DNA of 64,000 bases from contig NZ_JAKWBL010000004.1 of NCBI RefSeq assembly GCF_022513635.1, positions 310,001-374,000 of the forward strand, in the 5' to 3' direction. A program made the position numbers and the translations under genes. Below the pieces are notes generated by a model. It ran no database searches, was not told where the DNA came from, and saw only the letters and a list, made by a program, of their open reading frames with translations. Shown piece after piece: positions 50,406 to 62,217 of this stretch. The stretch's first letter is position 1; each line of letters begins with the position of its first letter. The stretch comes from Paraniabella ginsengisoli. Its GTDB lineage: Bacteria > Bacteroidota > Bacteroidia > Chitinophagales > Chitinophagaceae.

Positions 50406-52805
50406 TTATTTCCGCACAAAATCGCTTAAATAAGAACATCGGGATAATGCTTCCTGATAAAATTTTGTGTTGCTATAATTATTTTTTAATTCGGGGTAAT
50501 ATTTGTTTGATGCAAACTCAACATAATATTCTTCAGTTTTCTTCTCATAAAGATCATAATTACCGTAACCAAAATCATTGTATTGTGGTTTTGGTATTTG
50601 CTTTTGGCTGCATTTTGCCATCATAAAAAACATTTTGCTTTAAATTCTTTGTCCGGGCTCGCTTCCATTGCCTTTTTAAAATACTCCAATGCGGTAAATA
50701 CCCCATAATATTCCTTATGAAAATCAGTTGCATTGTTGGGTATCCGATAACCATCCGCGCCGCTGCGCCAATATTCCACCAGATTCCAGGCGTAGCCGTA
50801 ATAAGTTACATTATAACAACCTAAAGCCAACTTGTACAAATGTTTGGCAGCATTTGCCTTGTCAGTAATTACCAATCCTTGCAGTTTTTTCATTTGTCTG
50901 GCGTATGCCAGTTTTGTTGTTGTTGTCACCTTATCGCCGGGCAGTCGTTCTTCTCTGTCAAACATTAATTCTTTAAACGGATCTTTTTCAATGATCTTGT
51001 TTTGACCGGGAACTTTTTGTAACCACTCAATGGCTTTATCATAATTGTAATCCCTCAAATAAGCCGTTCCTGCAAAGTCAGCAACATCATTTATTTTAAG
51101 CCGATTGTGTTCCACTAAAAACTTCTCATAAGAAGTAAATTTCTTAGCTGCCAAAAAGTTATATAAAGTCTCTGCCTGTTTACCATTAAGCTGTTCTCTT
51201 AAAAATTGCGTTGATTGATCATAATAATCAGGCTGTAAATATTCTGGCGAGCCAATTGTCAAAACAGCTTTCGTTAAATCGCCTTGAGCTTTATAACGCT
51301 TGGAAAGAACATCTACTAGTAAATTCCTGTAAAACCTATACCACTGATCCCTTTCATCCCTGCCATAATAATATTCACTTTCTTTTTGTTGTGATGCTGC
51401 CGCTTTAGCATACAGCCATTTTATTGACGGTAATATGCGCTCTTCAAAAGCCTTATCTATTTTTTCCTGTGCGCTTATCTCAACTAAAAGATTGGTCAGC
51501 ATCCATTGATCCTGCAGGCGTTGATCCATTTTCATTTCTTTGGTTTTTCCAAGAAATCGTTTAGCCTTGTCAAAATCTCTAAGCATGTATGCACCATAAG
51601 CCGCGGATAACTTCATCAAGGCGGGGTGCTTTACTTTTTGCTCGCTTGCCAGCTCGTCTGCAAAATTTATAAAATCAGCAAGCGTCGGCTTCTCCTTCGA
51701 AAGCAAACTGTCGGTTTCTTTGTTTGTAAACCGATAATAATAATTGATGCCTAAAAGTCCTGTATTATATTCTTTGCCAATAAGCGGTGTTAAATAATGT
51801 TCTTCATATTTATTGATTTCTCTTATCACCAATGTTGACAATAAATCGGAAGATGGATTGAGTTCGTAAACTTCTTTTAAGGAAGCCAAATCTAATTCCG
51901 GATTTTTTAATGCAAACAGAGAAAGCATGTCAGCTTTTTCAATATCATTTTTACATAATGAAAGATATTTTTGCCTGCTGTCAGATTTTATAACAGCCCA
52001 GTCAAAACCGTAATAATTAGAAACTTTTTTACATGACTTTGATGAAAGGCTTTTGAAAAAAGATATGCGGCATCTTCATTTCTACCTAGCCTGAAAAATG
52101 CCCCTGCTTTTAAAGCAAGGCTCATTGGTTGTAAAATGCTTTGTGTTGGGTTTGGTCCAACCAATTCATCGTAATATTTTATAGCATCGTTGTAGTGTCC
52201 ATTATAATGTGCCAATCTTACAATTTGATAAGCATATTTAAGTTTAAAAAGATCCGTTTTTGCTGCATGGTACAACTGCAATCCATTTTTCAAGAGGCCG
52301 TCCATCACAATACTGTCGCGTGTTTCAGGACTCCAATAATCTGTAGTCGTAACATGCGGCTCTACTTTCTTTGCGTAAAGGATATAACCCAGCGCTTCCA
52401 AATTTTTTTCTTTTAAAAAGAATTTAGACATGTTGTTCTTACCGATAGAATCGGGTAGTACAGCAGGTGTCTTTTTTCGATATGATAATACAGGGCGTTC
52501 ACATCCCTGGCGGTAAATTTCATAACAAACGCGTTTGCTTCCTGTTCTGTAACGCCCGAAAAACCTGCCCACTCTTTTATTAATTCATCTTCACTGGTTA
52601 CCGGTTCTTCGTCGTCAAACAAAAATTGTTCATTAGTATAAAAAAATGGTTTGTATTGTATTTGAGACGCAGCATACTGGTTAAAGAAGCTCAGGTAATA
52701 ATCATAGGGGTCGATACTACCACCACAGCCGATTATGTTTTGAGGAACTGAAACCAACGCAACGCTAATAATGGCGCAGGCTGGCGTAAAGGTCTTCAAG
52801 TTCAT
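50406..52805 (-). CDS. Large secreted protein of unknown function, helical-repeat (TPR-like); three frame breaks
   Basis: I do not recognise a named family. Starting at the ATG at 52803-52805 (MNLKTFTPACAIISV), a signal peptide or lipobox-like region (IIGCGG) is followed by SIDPYDYYLSFFN. Most of the remaining 750 residues look like TPR or Sel1-type helical pairs (LVRLAHYNGHYNDAIKYYDELV-like; MSLALKAGAFFRLGRNEDAAYLF; LAYARQMKKLQGL). Breaks: near 52498 one A gives EKKTPAVLPDSIG; near 52036 one base gives CKKVSNYYGFDWAV; near 50632 one T gives KCFFMMAKCSQKQ. It lies 89 bases upstream of the next orphan's stop on the same strand. It is a cell-envelope protein of unknown role. Confidence 0.7.
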
Positions 52806-52894
52806 TTGCAGTATATTTTTTAAAGTTACCGAATCGCAATGATACAAAACCACACGGAGGTTTTTTAAAAGTAGTTTGCTGCTTAGCAGTTCTG

Positions 52895-53780
52895 CTACTT
52901 TTTTACGGAAGCAATATTACTGTTCTCGTAGCGCAATAAGTCTCCGGCTTTTAACAACCGGTCTGAAATAACTGTATCTTTTACAATTTTAAAAAAATGA
53001 TTTCCTTGTTTTTTACATCCCTCTAAAAACGATGTTGGCATATATTGAAAAAGACCGGCGTACTTATTATTTCTAAACAGAACATACCATTCAAAAACAG
53101 GAAGGCCCGCATCCAGCGGTAATGAGTACATCTTAATATAGGATTGATATTTTTCAAATTCTTCGGGATCAATAATGGAATTTTTCGATTCAATATTTTG
53201 AAGCGTTCCCATATTATAGCACATTAATAAACCTTTATCAACTGGTGGTATGCCAGAGGACGTAGTGTATTTAATCTGGTGTAAGCGTATCGTAGCCGAT
53301 AATTCCGGAGCGATCTTTTGTCTTTTTATTTCCTGCAAAAAATAGAAGTATTTCTTTTTCGTTGTAGCCGTCCAATCACAATCCATCTGCACTTCAGGTA
53401 CGCTGTCAACATAATACAGTTTTAAATATTTTTTGATCAACGATACAGTATTTAAAGCAAGCTGCTTTACACCAACACTATCAAGTTTATAAAAAACTTC
53501 ATTTGTAATAAAAACGGTGGGAATAATTTTTTGCTACGCAGATAATTTGTATCGCGTATAAATATCTTAGCTACTGGTAACGCCTTTTTTGATTAACGTC
53601 CCATGCTACGTCGAAAAACTTTACAAATAACGTCTGTATATCAAGACTATCAAGCTTTTTCTTTTCATAAGAAGTAGGATTAAAATTACTTTTCCAGTAA
53701 TAAAATGCCGGTGTCACTTCGCGGTTCTTCTGCTTGCAGGAAAATAAAAGCAGCAGCAATACAATTGGTAAATATTTCAT
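52895..53780 (-). CDS. Lipoprotein of unknown function; two frame breaks
   Basis: I do not recognise this family. The ATG at 53778-53780 starts MKYLPIVLLLLLFSCKQKN, a clear lipoprotein signal with lipobox LFSC. The mature part is about 280 residues: an early segment, VTPAFYYWKSNFNPTSYEKKKL, then mixed alpha/beta sequence with VQMDCDWTATTKKKYFYFL, LLMCYNMGTLQ and LDAGLPVFEWYVLFRNNKYAG. These alternations resemble a TIM-barrel-like glycosidase fold, but no catalytic motif can be assigned. Breaks near 53590 (one A: NQKKALPVAKIFIRDTN) and near 53535 (one A: RSKKIIPTVFITNE). It is followed by the larger orphan gene. Confidence 0.65.
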
Positions 53781-53794
53781 AAGCAACAGCCTTA

Positions 53795-56694
53795 TCAGTT
53801 AGCAACACCCACGGCCCTGTAAATAGCATCTTGAATGTTCTCCCTGATATGATAAGAACCCAGCCGCGGGTTATTACGAGTGGGGGTGACACGACTGGAA
53901 AGAAAAATATAAACAATATTATATTTTGGATCAACCCAAACACATGTTCCTGTAAAGCCGGTGTGGCCGTAGGTTTGCGGAGATGCTAATGCGCTGGGAT
54001 AAGGATTTTGTCTGGTGGCATTGTCTTTTTCAGGCTTGTCAAATCCGTAAGCACGGCGACTGATTGAACTATGGTAAGCTGTAAAATCCTGGATGGTTTC
54101 CCATTTGAAAACTCGTTTGCCATTTATTTCACCGCCATTTAAAAGCATTTGGTATAATTTACCAAGATCATACGCTGTAGAAAAAGCCCGGCATGGCCGG
54201 CTACTCCGCCACCCAAAGCAGCCCCCTCATCATGTACAGTGCCTTGTATTAGTTGATTTCTAAAGCTATATTCTCTTTCTGTTGGAACAATGTCTTCCAA
54301 CTTGAATCGCTCCAACGGTTCATATCCCGTTGTTTGCATGTGCAGCGGAATGTAAAAGCTGTCACGAACATATTCTTCTAATGGTTTGCCAGAAATCGTT
54401 TCTACGATCTTCCCTAAAAACCAAAAATCATTGTCGCTGTACACATATTTTCTACCTTGAGGAACGATAGGGCTTTCCAATATTCTTTTCCAGATTGTAT
54501 CCTTCCAGTCGTTTCTTAAATAAAGGCCATTGGCAACCTGCGTCGTATAACCGGGTTCAGAATAAGCACGATATAATTCAGGTTTAGGTGTACCTCCCGA
54601 GTCTAATGTTTCTCTGTAAAAAGCTATAAACGGCACCATTCCCGCCTGGTGCAGGATTATGTTTTCGAGCGTAAGGTTTGCCTTATTTGTGCCGCGTAAA
54701 AGGAAGATAGTCAACTAATTTTTTTTTAGATTGACTTTTCCCTGCTCCACCATTTTCATTATGGAAACAGTAACTGCGGACGTTTTGGTTACCGAAGCCA
54801 AATCAAAAATACTGTTGAGTGACATGGATTTTGAACTATCATATTCGTAATTGCCAAATGCCTTGTGATATACGATCTTACCATCTTTTGCCGCTAATAT
54901 AACGCAACCGGGGTAGGCTTTTTTTTAATTCCGTCCAAAGCAATAGAGTCAACTGCCGCAAATCGCTCGTCGCCGATTGGTTCTAAAGAAGTAAAGGTTG
55001 ATGGAGAAACGATCTTTCCATCTCCGGCTTTAAAGTCGCAAACGCTTACAGGTAAAGTACCCGCTGCTGAAAAATCCCCCGAAGCCAATCGGCTGCTGCA
55101 TTCTGAAAGATCGCATCATCTTCATAACAAACGGCCAGCGATTTAGCCTGACAAAAATTACTCGCTGTTAATGGATTTCCAAACACCAATGTAATGGCAT
55201 TGGCTTTATTAAGCCCATACCATGTTTGCACAGCACTTTGAGAAATACCATAATTACGACTTCCTTTTCTTATGGCAATATCATGGAGCCCGATAATTAC
55301 ATCATCGTATTTTCCTTGTTCAATTGACTTAGCAACTATACCACCTTTACTCGCCGGATCTGAATATTTAATATAAAAAACATCCGCATTAAAATCAGCT
55401 TCCAATCTTTTACCCAAAGTAGTAGAACCGCTATTTACGAAAGCAACATAAGCTACTTTCCGATTTTTTTCAGCGGCCAGGAAAAAAACTCATTTCTAAA
55501 AGTAGAAGGGTTTGCAAGCTTAAGCAAGGTTAAAGATTTTTGAGCCACCTGCGCACGTACCTCATCTGTATTGGCATTTAAGTCGTTTAACAAATTATCC
55601 AGATCAACCGGCTGCAAACTGCTAAGCCCTAAATTGTATTTTGCCAGTAATACTTTTTTTGTTTTTTGTTCGATGTCCTCCCAGCTAAGTCTTCCTTTTT
55701 TGATCGCATCTCTTACAGCTTTTATCGTTCCAGGCACACTTTCGGGCAGGCAAAGCATATCATTTCCTGCTATCAATGCTTCCGCTGCAATAGCGCCACC
55801 AGGAAAGTATTTAGCAACCCCTTTCATTTCCAACGCATCAGTAAAAGTCAATCCTTCAAATCCCAGATCCTTTCTTAATAACCCATTTACGGCATTCTTA
55901 GAAATTGAAGTAGCCCGGTTTTTTCCATTATCAATAGTTGGAACAGATAAGTGCCCCACCATTACACTTTGTACTCCGGCTTTTATCATTTCCCGAAAAG
56001 GATATAATTCAAGATCCTCAAGCTGGGTGCGGGTTTTATTAATTACAGGTAAATCTAAATGAGAGTCTACTGCTACATCACCATGCCCCGGAAAATGTTT
56101 GGCGCTTGCCATTACGCCGGCATCCTGTATCCCTTTCATAAATGCGATACCATGTTTCGCAACGCGGTATTTATCTTCTCCAAATGAACGAAACCCAATA
56201 ACCGGGTTGTTCGGATTATTATTAACATCCACAACCGGCGCATAATCTACATGTACACCCAGGCGTTTGTGTTGCTCGCCAATGGCCTTTCCGGTTTTAT
56301 AAACCAGCGTAGCATCAGCAACTGCGCCCAGCGTCATGGCGTAAGGATACTTGGTTACACTGTCCAGCCGCATGCCCAACCCATATTCTCCATCAATGGT
56401 GATAAGTATGGGTGTTTTGGCAACGCTTTGATAATAGTTGGTTAGTTGTGCCTGTCGTACCGGCCCTCCCTGAAAAAAGCAGATGGAACCTACATTATAC
56501 TTCTTAACGTCATTTAAAACTTTTGTTTCTACCCCTTTATTCGAGTAAGCGCGAATAATGATCAATTGTGCAATGCGCTCGTCAGGACTCAATTTTTTAT
56601 ACGTTTTATCTACCCATTGCTGGGCTCCGGAAGTTTGCGCTTTTGCAAAAAAGCAACATGCAATAGAAAATAATAAGAAGCTGTATTTTATCAT
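53795..56694 (-). CDS. GH3 beta-N-acetylhexosaminidase fused to a serine beta-lactamase-type domain; six frame breaks
   Basis: After repair this is one secreted protein of about 967 residues. The N-terminal GH3 (NagZ-like) domain has [15 protein letters not shown] strands, [36 protein letters not shown] (acid/base His and Asp) and [11 protein letters not shown] (nucleophile Asp). A GH3-C domain follows. The last 380 residues are a class C beta-lactamase/D-peptidase fold: [10 protein letters not shown] (Ser-x-x-Lys), VYSDNDFW (Tyr-x-Asn-like) and YGHTGFTGT. Breaks near 55465, 55082, 54897, 54722 and 54150 each need one extra homopolymer base; near 54703 one T must be removed (VDYLPLRGTNK). It likely acts on peptidoglycan: sugar cleavage plus peptide-linked hydrolysis. 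Confidence 0.85.
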
Positions 56695-57019
56695 TTTAAG
56701 ATTATTAAGTATATATCGAACAACATATTCCTTTCTAAAATTACATAGAGGAGAAAGGCAATATCAAGGCAAAGGTTGCTCCAAACTAATAAAAATAAAA
56801 AGAATCAGGAGAAATGCCGCCGAATATGTGATAAAAAAATCCGGACATTCGCAATTATATACATGTTTTTATAAAATCAGCTTTCGTACATCTGGCATCG
56901 ATCTTCCGCCAGTTGGCGGACTCTTGATTTGTACTGCATTGCTGATCAACATGTCCGTTCATTTTCGATTCTCAATTTTTTCATCGTACCTTTGCCTGTT
57001 CAAAAAAATTATAAAAACA
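56695..57019. other. Divergent spacer before mutL, with a GC-rich palindrome
   Basis: This 325-base gap lies between the GH3 fusion gene and mutL. A GC-rich inverted repeat, TCCGCCA-GT-TGGCGGA, is at 56905-56920. It stands out from the AT-rich surroundings and resembles short dispersed palindromes. A plus-strand reading runs on from mutL, but its sequence is not MutL-like. Confidence 0.5.
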
Positions 57020-58863
57020 TTGCCCGACAAAATAGTTTTACTGCCAGATAATATTGCTAACCAAATTGCAGCGGGCGAGGTAATACAACGCCCCGCCAGT
57101 GCAGTGAAAGAGCTGTTGGAGAATGCGGTAGACGCTGGTGCAACAGAAATAAAATTGATTGTTGCTGACGCAGGTAAAATGCTTTTACAGGTTATTGACA
57201 ATGGCAGCGGCATGAGCGAAACCGATGCCCGAATGAGTTTTGAGCGCCACGCCACTTCCAAAATAAAAACATCGACGATCTTTTTCACATTAGAACAATG
57301 GGGTTTCGTGGCGAAGCGCTGGCTTCTATTGCAGCCGTGGCACAGGTTGAGCTTAAAACCAAACGCCCGGAAGATGAAGCCGGCTCATTATTGGAAATAG
57401 AGAACAGCACGGTTACAAAGCAGGAACCTGTTGCCGTTCCCAACGGTACCAGCATTGCCATGAAGAACTTATTTTTTAATGTTCCGGCCAGGCGCAATTT
57501 TTTAAAAAGTAATGCAGCAGAAATGCGGCATATTGTGGATGAGTTCACGCGTGTAGCAATGTCCTTTCCACATATTTTGTTCACGCTCAGCGCAAACGGC
57601 CAACAGGTTTTTCATTTAGAAAAAGGCACATTGAAGCAGCGTGTGGTGCAATTACTAGGCAACAACTACAATGCAAAAATGGTTGCAGTTAAAGAAGAAA
57701 CTGATTACATGAATATCTATGGCTTTACCGGAAAGCCGGAAACAGCCAAAAAAACGCGTGGCGATCAGTATTTTTTCGTAAACAATCGATATATAAAAAG
57801 TGCTTACTTAAATCATGCATTGATGAGCGCCTACCAGGGAATGACTCCTTCGGATAGCTTTCCTATGTATGTGCTTTTTATTGAAATAGATCCGGAACAG
57901 GTGGATGTAAACGTGCACCCAACCAAGCAGGAGATCAAATTTGAAGACGAAAAAATTATATACGCCTTTGTTCAGGCGGCAGTGAAACACGCGCTGGCTC
58001 AATTCAGCGTTACCCCAACGCTCGACTTTGAGCTTGATTCGTCTATTCAACAACTTTCTGCTGTTTCCAGGCCATTTACATCTGAGCAAAAAGAAATGAC
58101 ATCCGCCTCTCCGCTTTATAAAGGGTTTACACAAAAACACCAGGCTCACTTTATTGAGCGGCCTTCTTCTTCTGAATTAAAACATTGGAAAGATTTTTAT
58201 GAGCCGGTTAAAAAAGAAGAAACGCAATTTGAATACGAACAAGCGCCGCAACAAATATTTTCATCACACAAAAACAAGCTTGCTTTTATAGTTGATGAGC
58301 ATACTGATCTGGCTCAGGTTTTGAATACTTATATACTTTACCCCACTGAAAACAGTTTTTTGTTGATCAACCAGCAAGCGGCGCATGAAAGGGTGTTATA
58401 CGACCAAATGTCAGCAGCTGTAAACGGAACACCTATTGCCACACAAAGCAGTATGTTCCCATCAACTTTGGAGCTTTCTCCGGCCGATTCAGTTTTATTA
58501 GCAGAGTTGTTGCCTTATTTTAAAATTTTAGGGTTTTTGATTGAGCCTTTTGGCAATAATACTTTTGTAATTCAGGGAACACCCGCAGACCTGGAAAGTG
58601 GAAATGAGAAGCAAATCGTTGATTTTACGATAGAACAATATAAACATTTTAGTACAGATATTAAGATATCAAGCCGGGAAAAACTGGTACGGTCATTGGC
58701 AAGGCAAAGGGCTATCAAAACGGGAACACGCCTTACTGAAAGAGAAATGAAGCAGTTACTTTCTGATCTGTTTGCGTGCGACCCATTCAATATCGCTCCG
58801 GATGGAAATCCCACCTACCTGGAGTTTAAACAGGATCAGATAGAACGGATGTTTGGAAAGTGA
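57020..58863 (+). CDS. mutL: DNA mismatch repair protein MutL; one frame break
   Basis: MutL couples MutS mismatch recognition to strand removal. The ATPase motifs are visible: [53 protein letters not shown], and [22 protein letters not shown] ends the N-terminal half. I take TTG at 57020-57022 (LPDKIVLLP) as the start, because homologues begin there; an upstream ATG at 56951 adds non-conserved residues. The frame breaks near 57265; one A gives [16 protein letters not shown]. The C-terminal endonuclease-type motif is degenerate ([12 protein letters not shown]). Repaired length is about 615 residues. Confidence 0.93.
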
Positions 58864-59057
58864 TTTGTATATTTCTCTTACATATTTTATTGATTTTTGG
58901 TTAAGAGGAATCTTTGATGTAATTTTTCACACCTTCCTTAATGTGGTTTAAATACAAAAACTGCATGTCGGGTTATTAAAAAATTAAAATATAACTGCTA
59001 ATAATGGTGTCTATTTGGTAAAATCAATATATTAGCGGCGATAATACAAGTTTAATA

Positions 59058-59873
59058 ATGCAGTACGAGATAAAGCAACACGATAAATTTAGCTATATAG
59101 AAGAGGGCGAAGGAGAGCCGCTCGTGTTGTTGCATGGGTTGTTTGGAGCCTTAAGCAACTTCAGGCCGCTGATTGATTATTTTAAGCAATACAATAAGGT
59201 AATTGTACCAATGCTGCCTTTGTTGGATATGGACATATTACATACCAGCGTTAGCGGTTTGGCAAAATATGTTCATCGGTTCATAGAAATAAGAGATTAT
59301 AAAAATATTCATTTGCTTGGCAACTCGCTGGGCGGCCATGTGGGCTTGGTGTATTTGCTCAAAAATGAAAACAGTCGTGTAAAAACGGCAACTTTAACGG
59401 GCAGCTCAGGTTTATTTGAAAGCGCAATGGGCGACAGTTACCCAAAACGCGGCGACAGAGAATATATCCGTAAAAAAACTGAATATACTTTTTACGATCC
59501 GGCCATGGCGACAGATGAATTAGTAGAAGAGGTTTTTTCAATCACTAATAATCGTCTGAAAGTTATCAAGATCATCGCTTTGGCTAAAAGCGCTATCAGA
59601 AACAATCTTGAAAAAGAATTACAAGAAATAAAGATTCCTGTGCTTTTGATTTGGGGCAAGAACGATAATATTACACCGCCGTTTGTTGCGGAAGAGTTTC
59701 ACAAACTCATTCCCAACAGTGAATTGCACTTTATTGATAAATGTGGGCACGCACCTATGATGGAAGTTCCGGAAGAATTCAACAATATTTTGTTTAAGTT
59801 CTTAAAAAACATTCCGCTATTGCAACAGAAGCCTGAAGATGGGAGTCTTAGTATAAATAAGGCACTATGTTAG
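59058..59873 (+). CDS. Alpha/beta-hydrolase
   Basis: This is an intact 271-residue cytoplasmic hydrolase. Features: PLVLLHGLFGALSNF (oxyanion HG), LLGNSLGGHVGLV (nucleophile Ser elbow), LLIWGKNDNITPP (acid Asp) and FIDKCGHAPMMEVPEEFN (catalytic His). There is no signal peptide. Its last codons overlap the CBS gene by 7 bases, so the two are co-translated. The substrate is unknown. Confidence 0.9.
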   Translation: MQYEIKQHDKFSYIEEGEGEPLVLLHGLFGALSNFRPLIDYFKQYNKVIVPMLPLLDMDILHTSVSGLAKYVHRFIEIRDYKNIHLLGNSLGGHVGLVYLLKNENSRVKTATLTGSSGLFESAMGDSYPKRGDREYIRKKTEYTFYDPAMATDELVEEVFSITNNRLKVIKIIALAKSAIRNNLEKELQEIKIPVLLIWGKNDNITPPFVAEEFHKLIPNSELHFIDKCGHAPMMEVPEEFNNILFKFLKNIPLLQQKPEDGSLSINKALC

Positions 59874-60526
59874 TCATTAATTTACCCTTTGAAAATCTTC
59901 CTCAGATAAAATTATCTGACAAGGTTCATTCTGTTTTGCGGCTGATGTACGACTATCAGGTTCAAGAACTTGCCGTTGTTGAAATGGGTGAGTTTAAAGG
60001 CATTGTGAAAGAAGAAACCCTGCTAAATGCGGATGAAAACCTGGCTATAAAAGAACTTCAGCATTATTTTTTGAATGTTTCCGTAAATTCTGGAGACCAT
60101 CTTTTAAAAGCCGTTTCGCTGGCAGTAGCTTCGCATTTATCCATTTTACCCGTAATAGATACAGATAATAAACTGGCCGGAATTATTGAGACAAAGCATT
60201 TACTAAAGGATGTTTCTGATTTTCTTGAGCTAAATGAACCGGGAGCTTTGATTGTGCTGGAAACAGATTCATTACAGTATTCTTTTTCTGAGATAAGCAG
60301 GATTGTTGAAAGCAATGATGCCCAGGTTACGCAATTAAACACATCCAGAGATATAGAATCCGGCAAAATGCAGGTAACAATAAAAGTAAATAAGCTTGAA
60401 GTCTCAGATATTGTAGCAACTTTCCAGCGCTACGAATACCACGTGAAGTATTACTTCGGTGAAGAGCTCTATACAAACGAGTTGAAAAATAATTACGAAA
60501 ATCTGATGAGCTATCTGAATGTTTAG
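59867..60526 (+). CDS. CBS-domain protein
   Basis: This is an intact 219-residue cytoplasmic protein. A CBS pair is visible: VHSVLRLMYDYQVQELAVVEMGEFKGIVKEETLL, then VNSGDHLLKAVSLAVASHLSILPVIDTDNKLAGIIETKHLL. The C-terminal half (ALIVLETDSLQYSFSEISRIVESNDAQVTQL) resembles an ACT-like regulatory domain. It probably senses an adenine nucleotide. It overlaps the hydrolase gene by 7 bases. CBS and NAD kinase genes are near each other here, as is common in Bacteroidota. Confidence 0.88.
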   Translation: MLVINLPFENLPQIKLSDKVHSVLRLMYDYQVQELAVVEMGEFKGIVKEETLLNADENLAIKELQHYFLNVSVNSGDHLLKAVSLAVASHLSILPVIDTDNKLAGIIETKHLLKDVSDFLELNEPGALIVLETDSLQYSFSEISRIVESNDAQVTQLNTSRDIESGKMQVTIKVNKLEVSDIVATFQRYEYHVKYYFGEELYTNELKNNYENLMSYLNV

Positions 60527-60571
60527 CCCGTTACATTATCACTCACTATTAGAACCCCGTTGTGACTAAGA

Positions 60572-62063
60572 ATGCCTTGGATAAAAAAATACTTGCTGTG
60601 GCTGCTGTTTCTGTCAGGTAGCTGTTCATCTGCCGTTGCGCAGATAGATAGCACCAACCCGCCTGTTCCAGATTCTTCCAAGACACCCTCACCAACAGGC
60701 CCCAATAACTTTTTGGCCGACAGCATCATTCAATTATATCCTGATAGTACGGTTGTTATCAATCATATTTATTTCGAAGGAAATAAAAGAACGAGGCGTG
60801 TTATCATGCTTCGCGAATTACCCTTTAAAGAAGGGGACTCGGTAAAAATAAAAGACATACCAGCTTTGCTTGCTCAAAGCAAAAGACAACTTCTCAACCT
60901 TTCGCTTTTTCTGATCAAGGATTTCGATGTTGCCGTTACCAGCAATCATGAGCCGTTTGTAGATGTAACAATAATGGTAAAAGAGCGATGGTATTTATTG
61001 CCGCTGCCACACCTGAAGCCTATCGATAGAAATTTAAATGAATGGTTGTTTGAGCGGGGCGCAAGCACTTCGCGGCTTGACTATGGCGTTAAACTTCTTT
61101 ACGATAACGCCACCGGCAATAATGATAAGCTCCGGTTTTATTTTGTAACAGGTTACACCAAGCAATTATTACTAAGTTATAACCGACCTTATATTGATAA
61201 AAATCTGAAATGGGGGATGAACCTCAGCCTGGCATTGGGTAAAACACACGAGATCAATTATGGTACCGACAATGGTGAACAGCTTTTTTATGAGGATAAA
61301 AATGGCTATCCAAGAAATTTTTTGATGGAACAGTAGAACTCTTTTATCGCCCCGAGTTTTTTACCCGCCATGTATTTGGACTGGGTTATAACACGCTGCG
61401 TGTGTCAGATTCAGTGCTGATAAAAAATCCTTACTATTTACAGAATGGCGCCACAAACCTTAAATATCCTGAGATCTATTACAAACTCATTTATCAAAAC
61501 TTAGATTATAATCCATATCCTACAAAAGGGTATGCTGGAGAAATTGCTCTGTTTAAGCAAGGCTTTAATAGCAAAATGAATGTTTGGCAATTAGCTGTAA
61601 AGGGGCAGGGTAACTGGCATTTGGGACCTAAAACTTTCTATAATATCTCCGCTATTGGCTCTATTAAAGTTCCTTTTAAACAGCCTTATTATAATTCACA
61701 GTTGTTAGGATATAGCGACATGAACCTTCGGGGATACGAATCGTATGTTATCGATGGCGTAGCCGGGGGCCTTGTAAATGCTACTATTTTTAAGCAGTTA
61801 GCCAACTTTAGCATTAACCTGCCGGTATTAAAAAAATATACCTCCTCTCTTATCCCTTTAAAAATTTATGGTAAAGTGTATGGCAATATGGGCTATGCAC
61901 ACAATCCACAACCCTGGCGGGCATGTTAAGCAATCGCATGCTATACGGAGGTGGCTTTGGACTTGATATTTTTACTGATTATGATTTTACACTTAAGCTC
62001 GAGTTCTCATTTAATCAGTTAGGCCAAAACGGACTATATTTACACAAGAAGACCTTGTATTAA
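60572..62063 (+). CDS. Outer-membrane protein with POTRA domain and beta-barrel (BamA/TamA-like); two frame breaks
   Basis: This outer-membrane protein is about 497 residues; the signal peptide ends SSAVAQ. Residues about 58-130 form a POTRA-like domain (VVINHIYFEGNKRTRRVIMLRELPFKEGD, LLAQSKRQLLNLSLF, VDVTIMVKERWYL). The rest is barrel, ending LDIFTDYDFTLKLEFSFNQLGQNGLYLHKK. Breaks near 61325 (one T: PRNFFDGTVELFYRPEFF) and near 61920 (one G: QPWRGMLSNRMLYGGG) restore a continuous reading to the stop at 62063. It is smaller than BamA (one POTRA), so it may insert or export a dedicated set of proteins. Confidence 0.82.
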
Positions 62064-62217
62064 AAGAATTAGCTAATTAGTCGATGTGATAATGGGATGA
62101 TGTGGAGAGGAGGGAAATGGGGAGAGGGCTGGTTTGCGGCGTATTCCGTACATCCTACATCTAACATTCCTGCCAATCTCTATAATCCAATAATTCAGGT
62201 TCAGACAAATATTACGA

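Noticed and set aside
53686..53943. A small membrane protein on the minus strand
   Set aside because: It lies in another frame of the C-terminus of the GH3 fusion gene and the start of the lipoprotein gene, so it is a shadow.
56558..57019. N-terminal extension of mutL
   Set aside because: The upstream reading lacks any MutL similarity; homology begins at [11 protein letters not shown].
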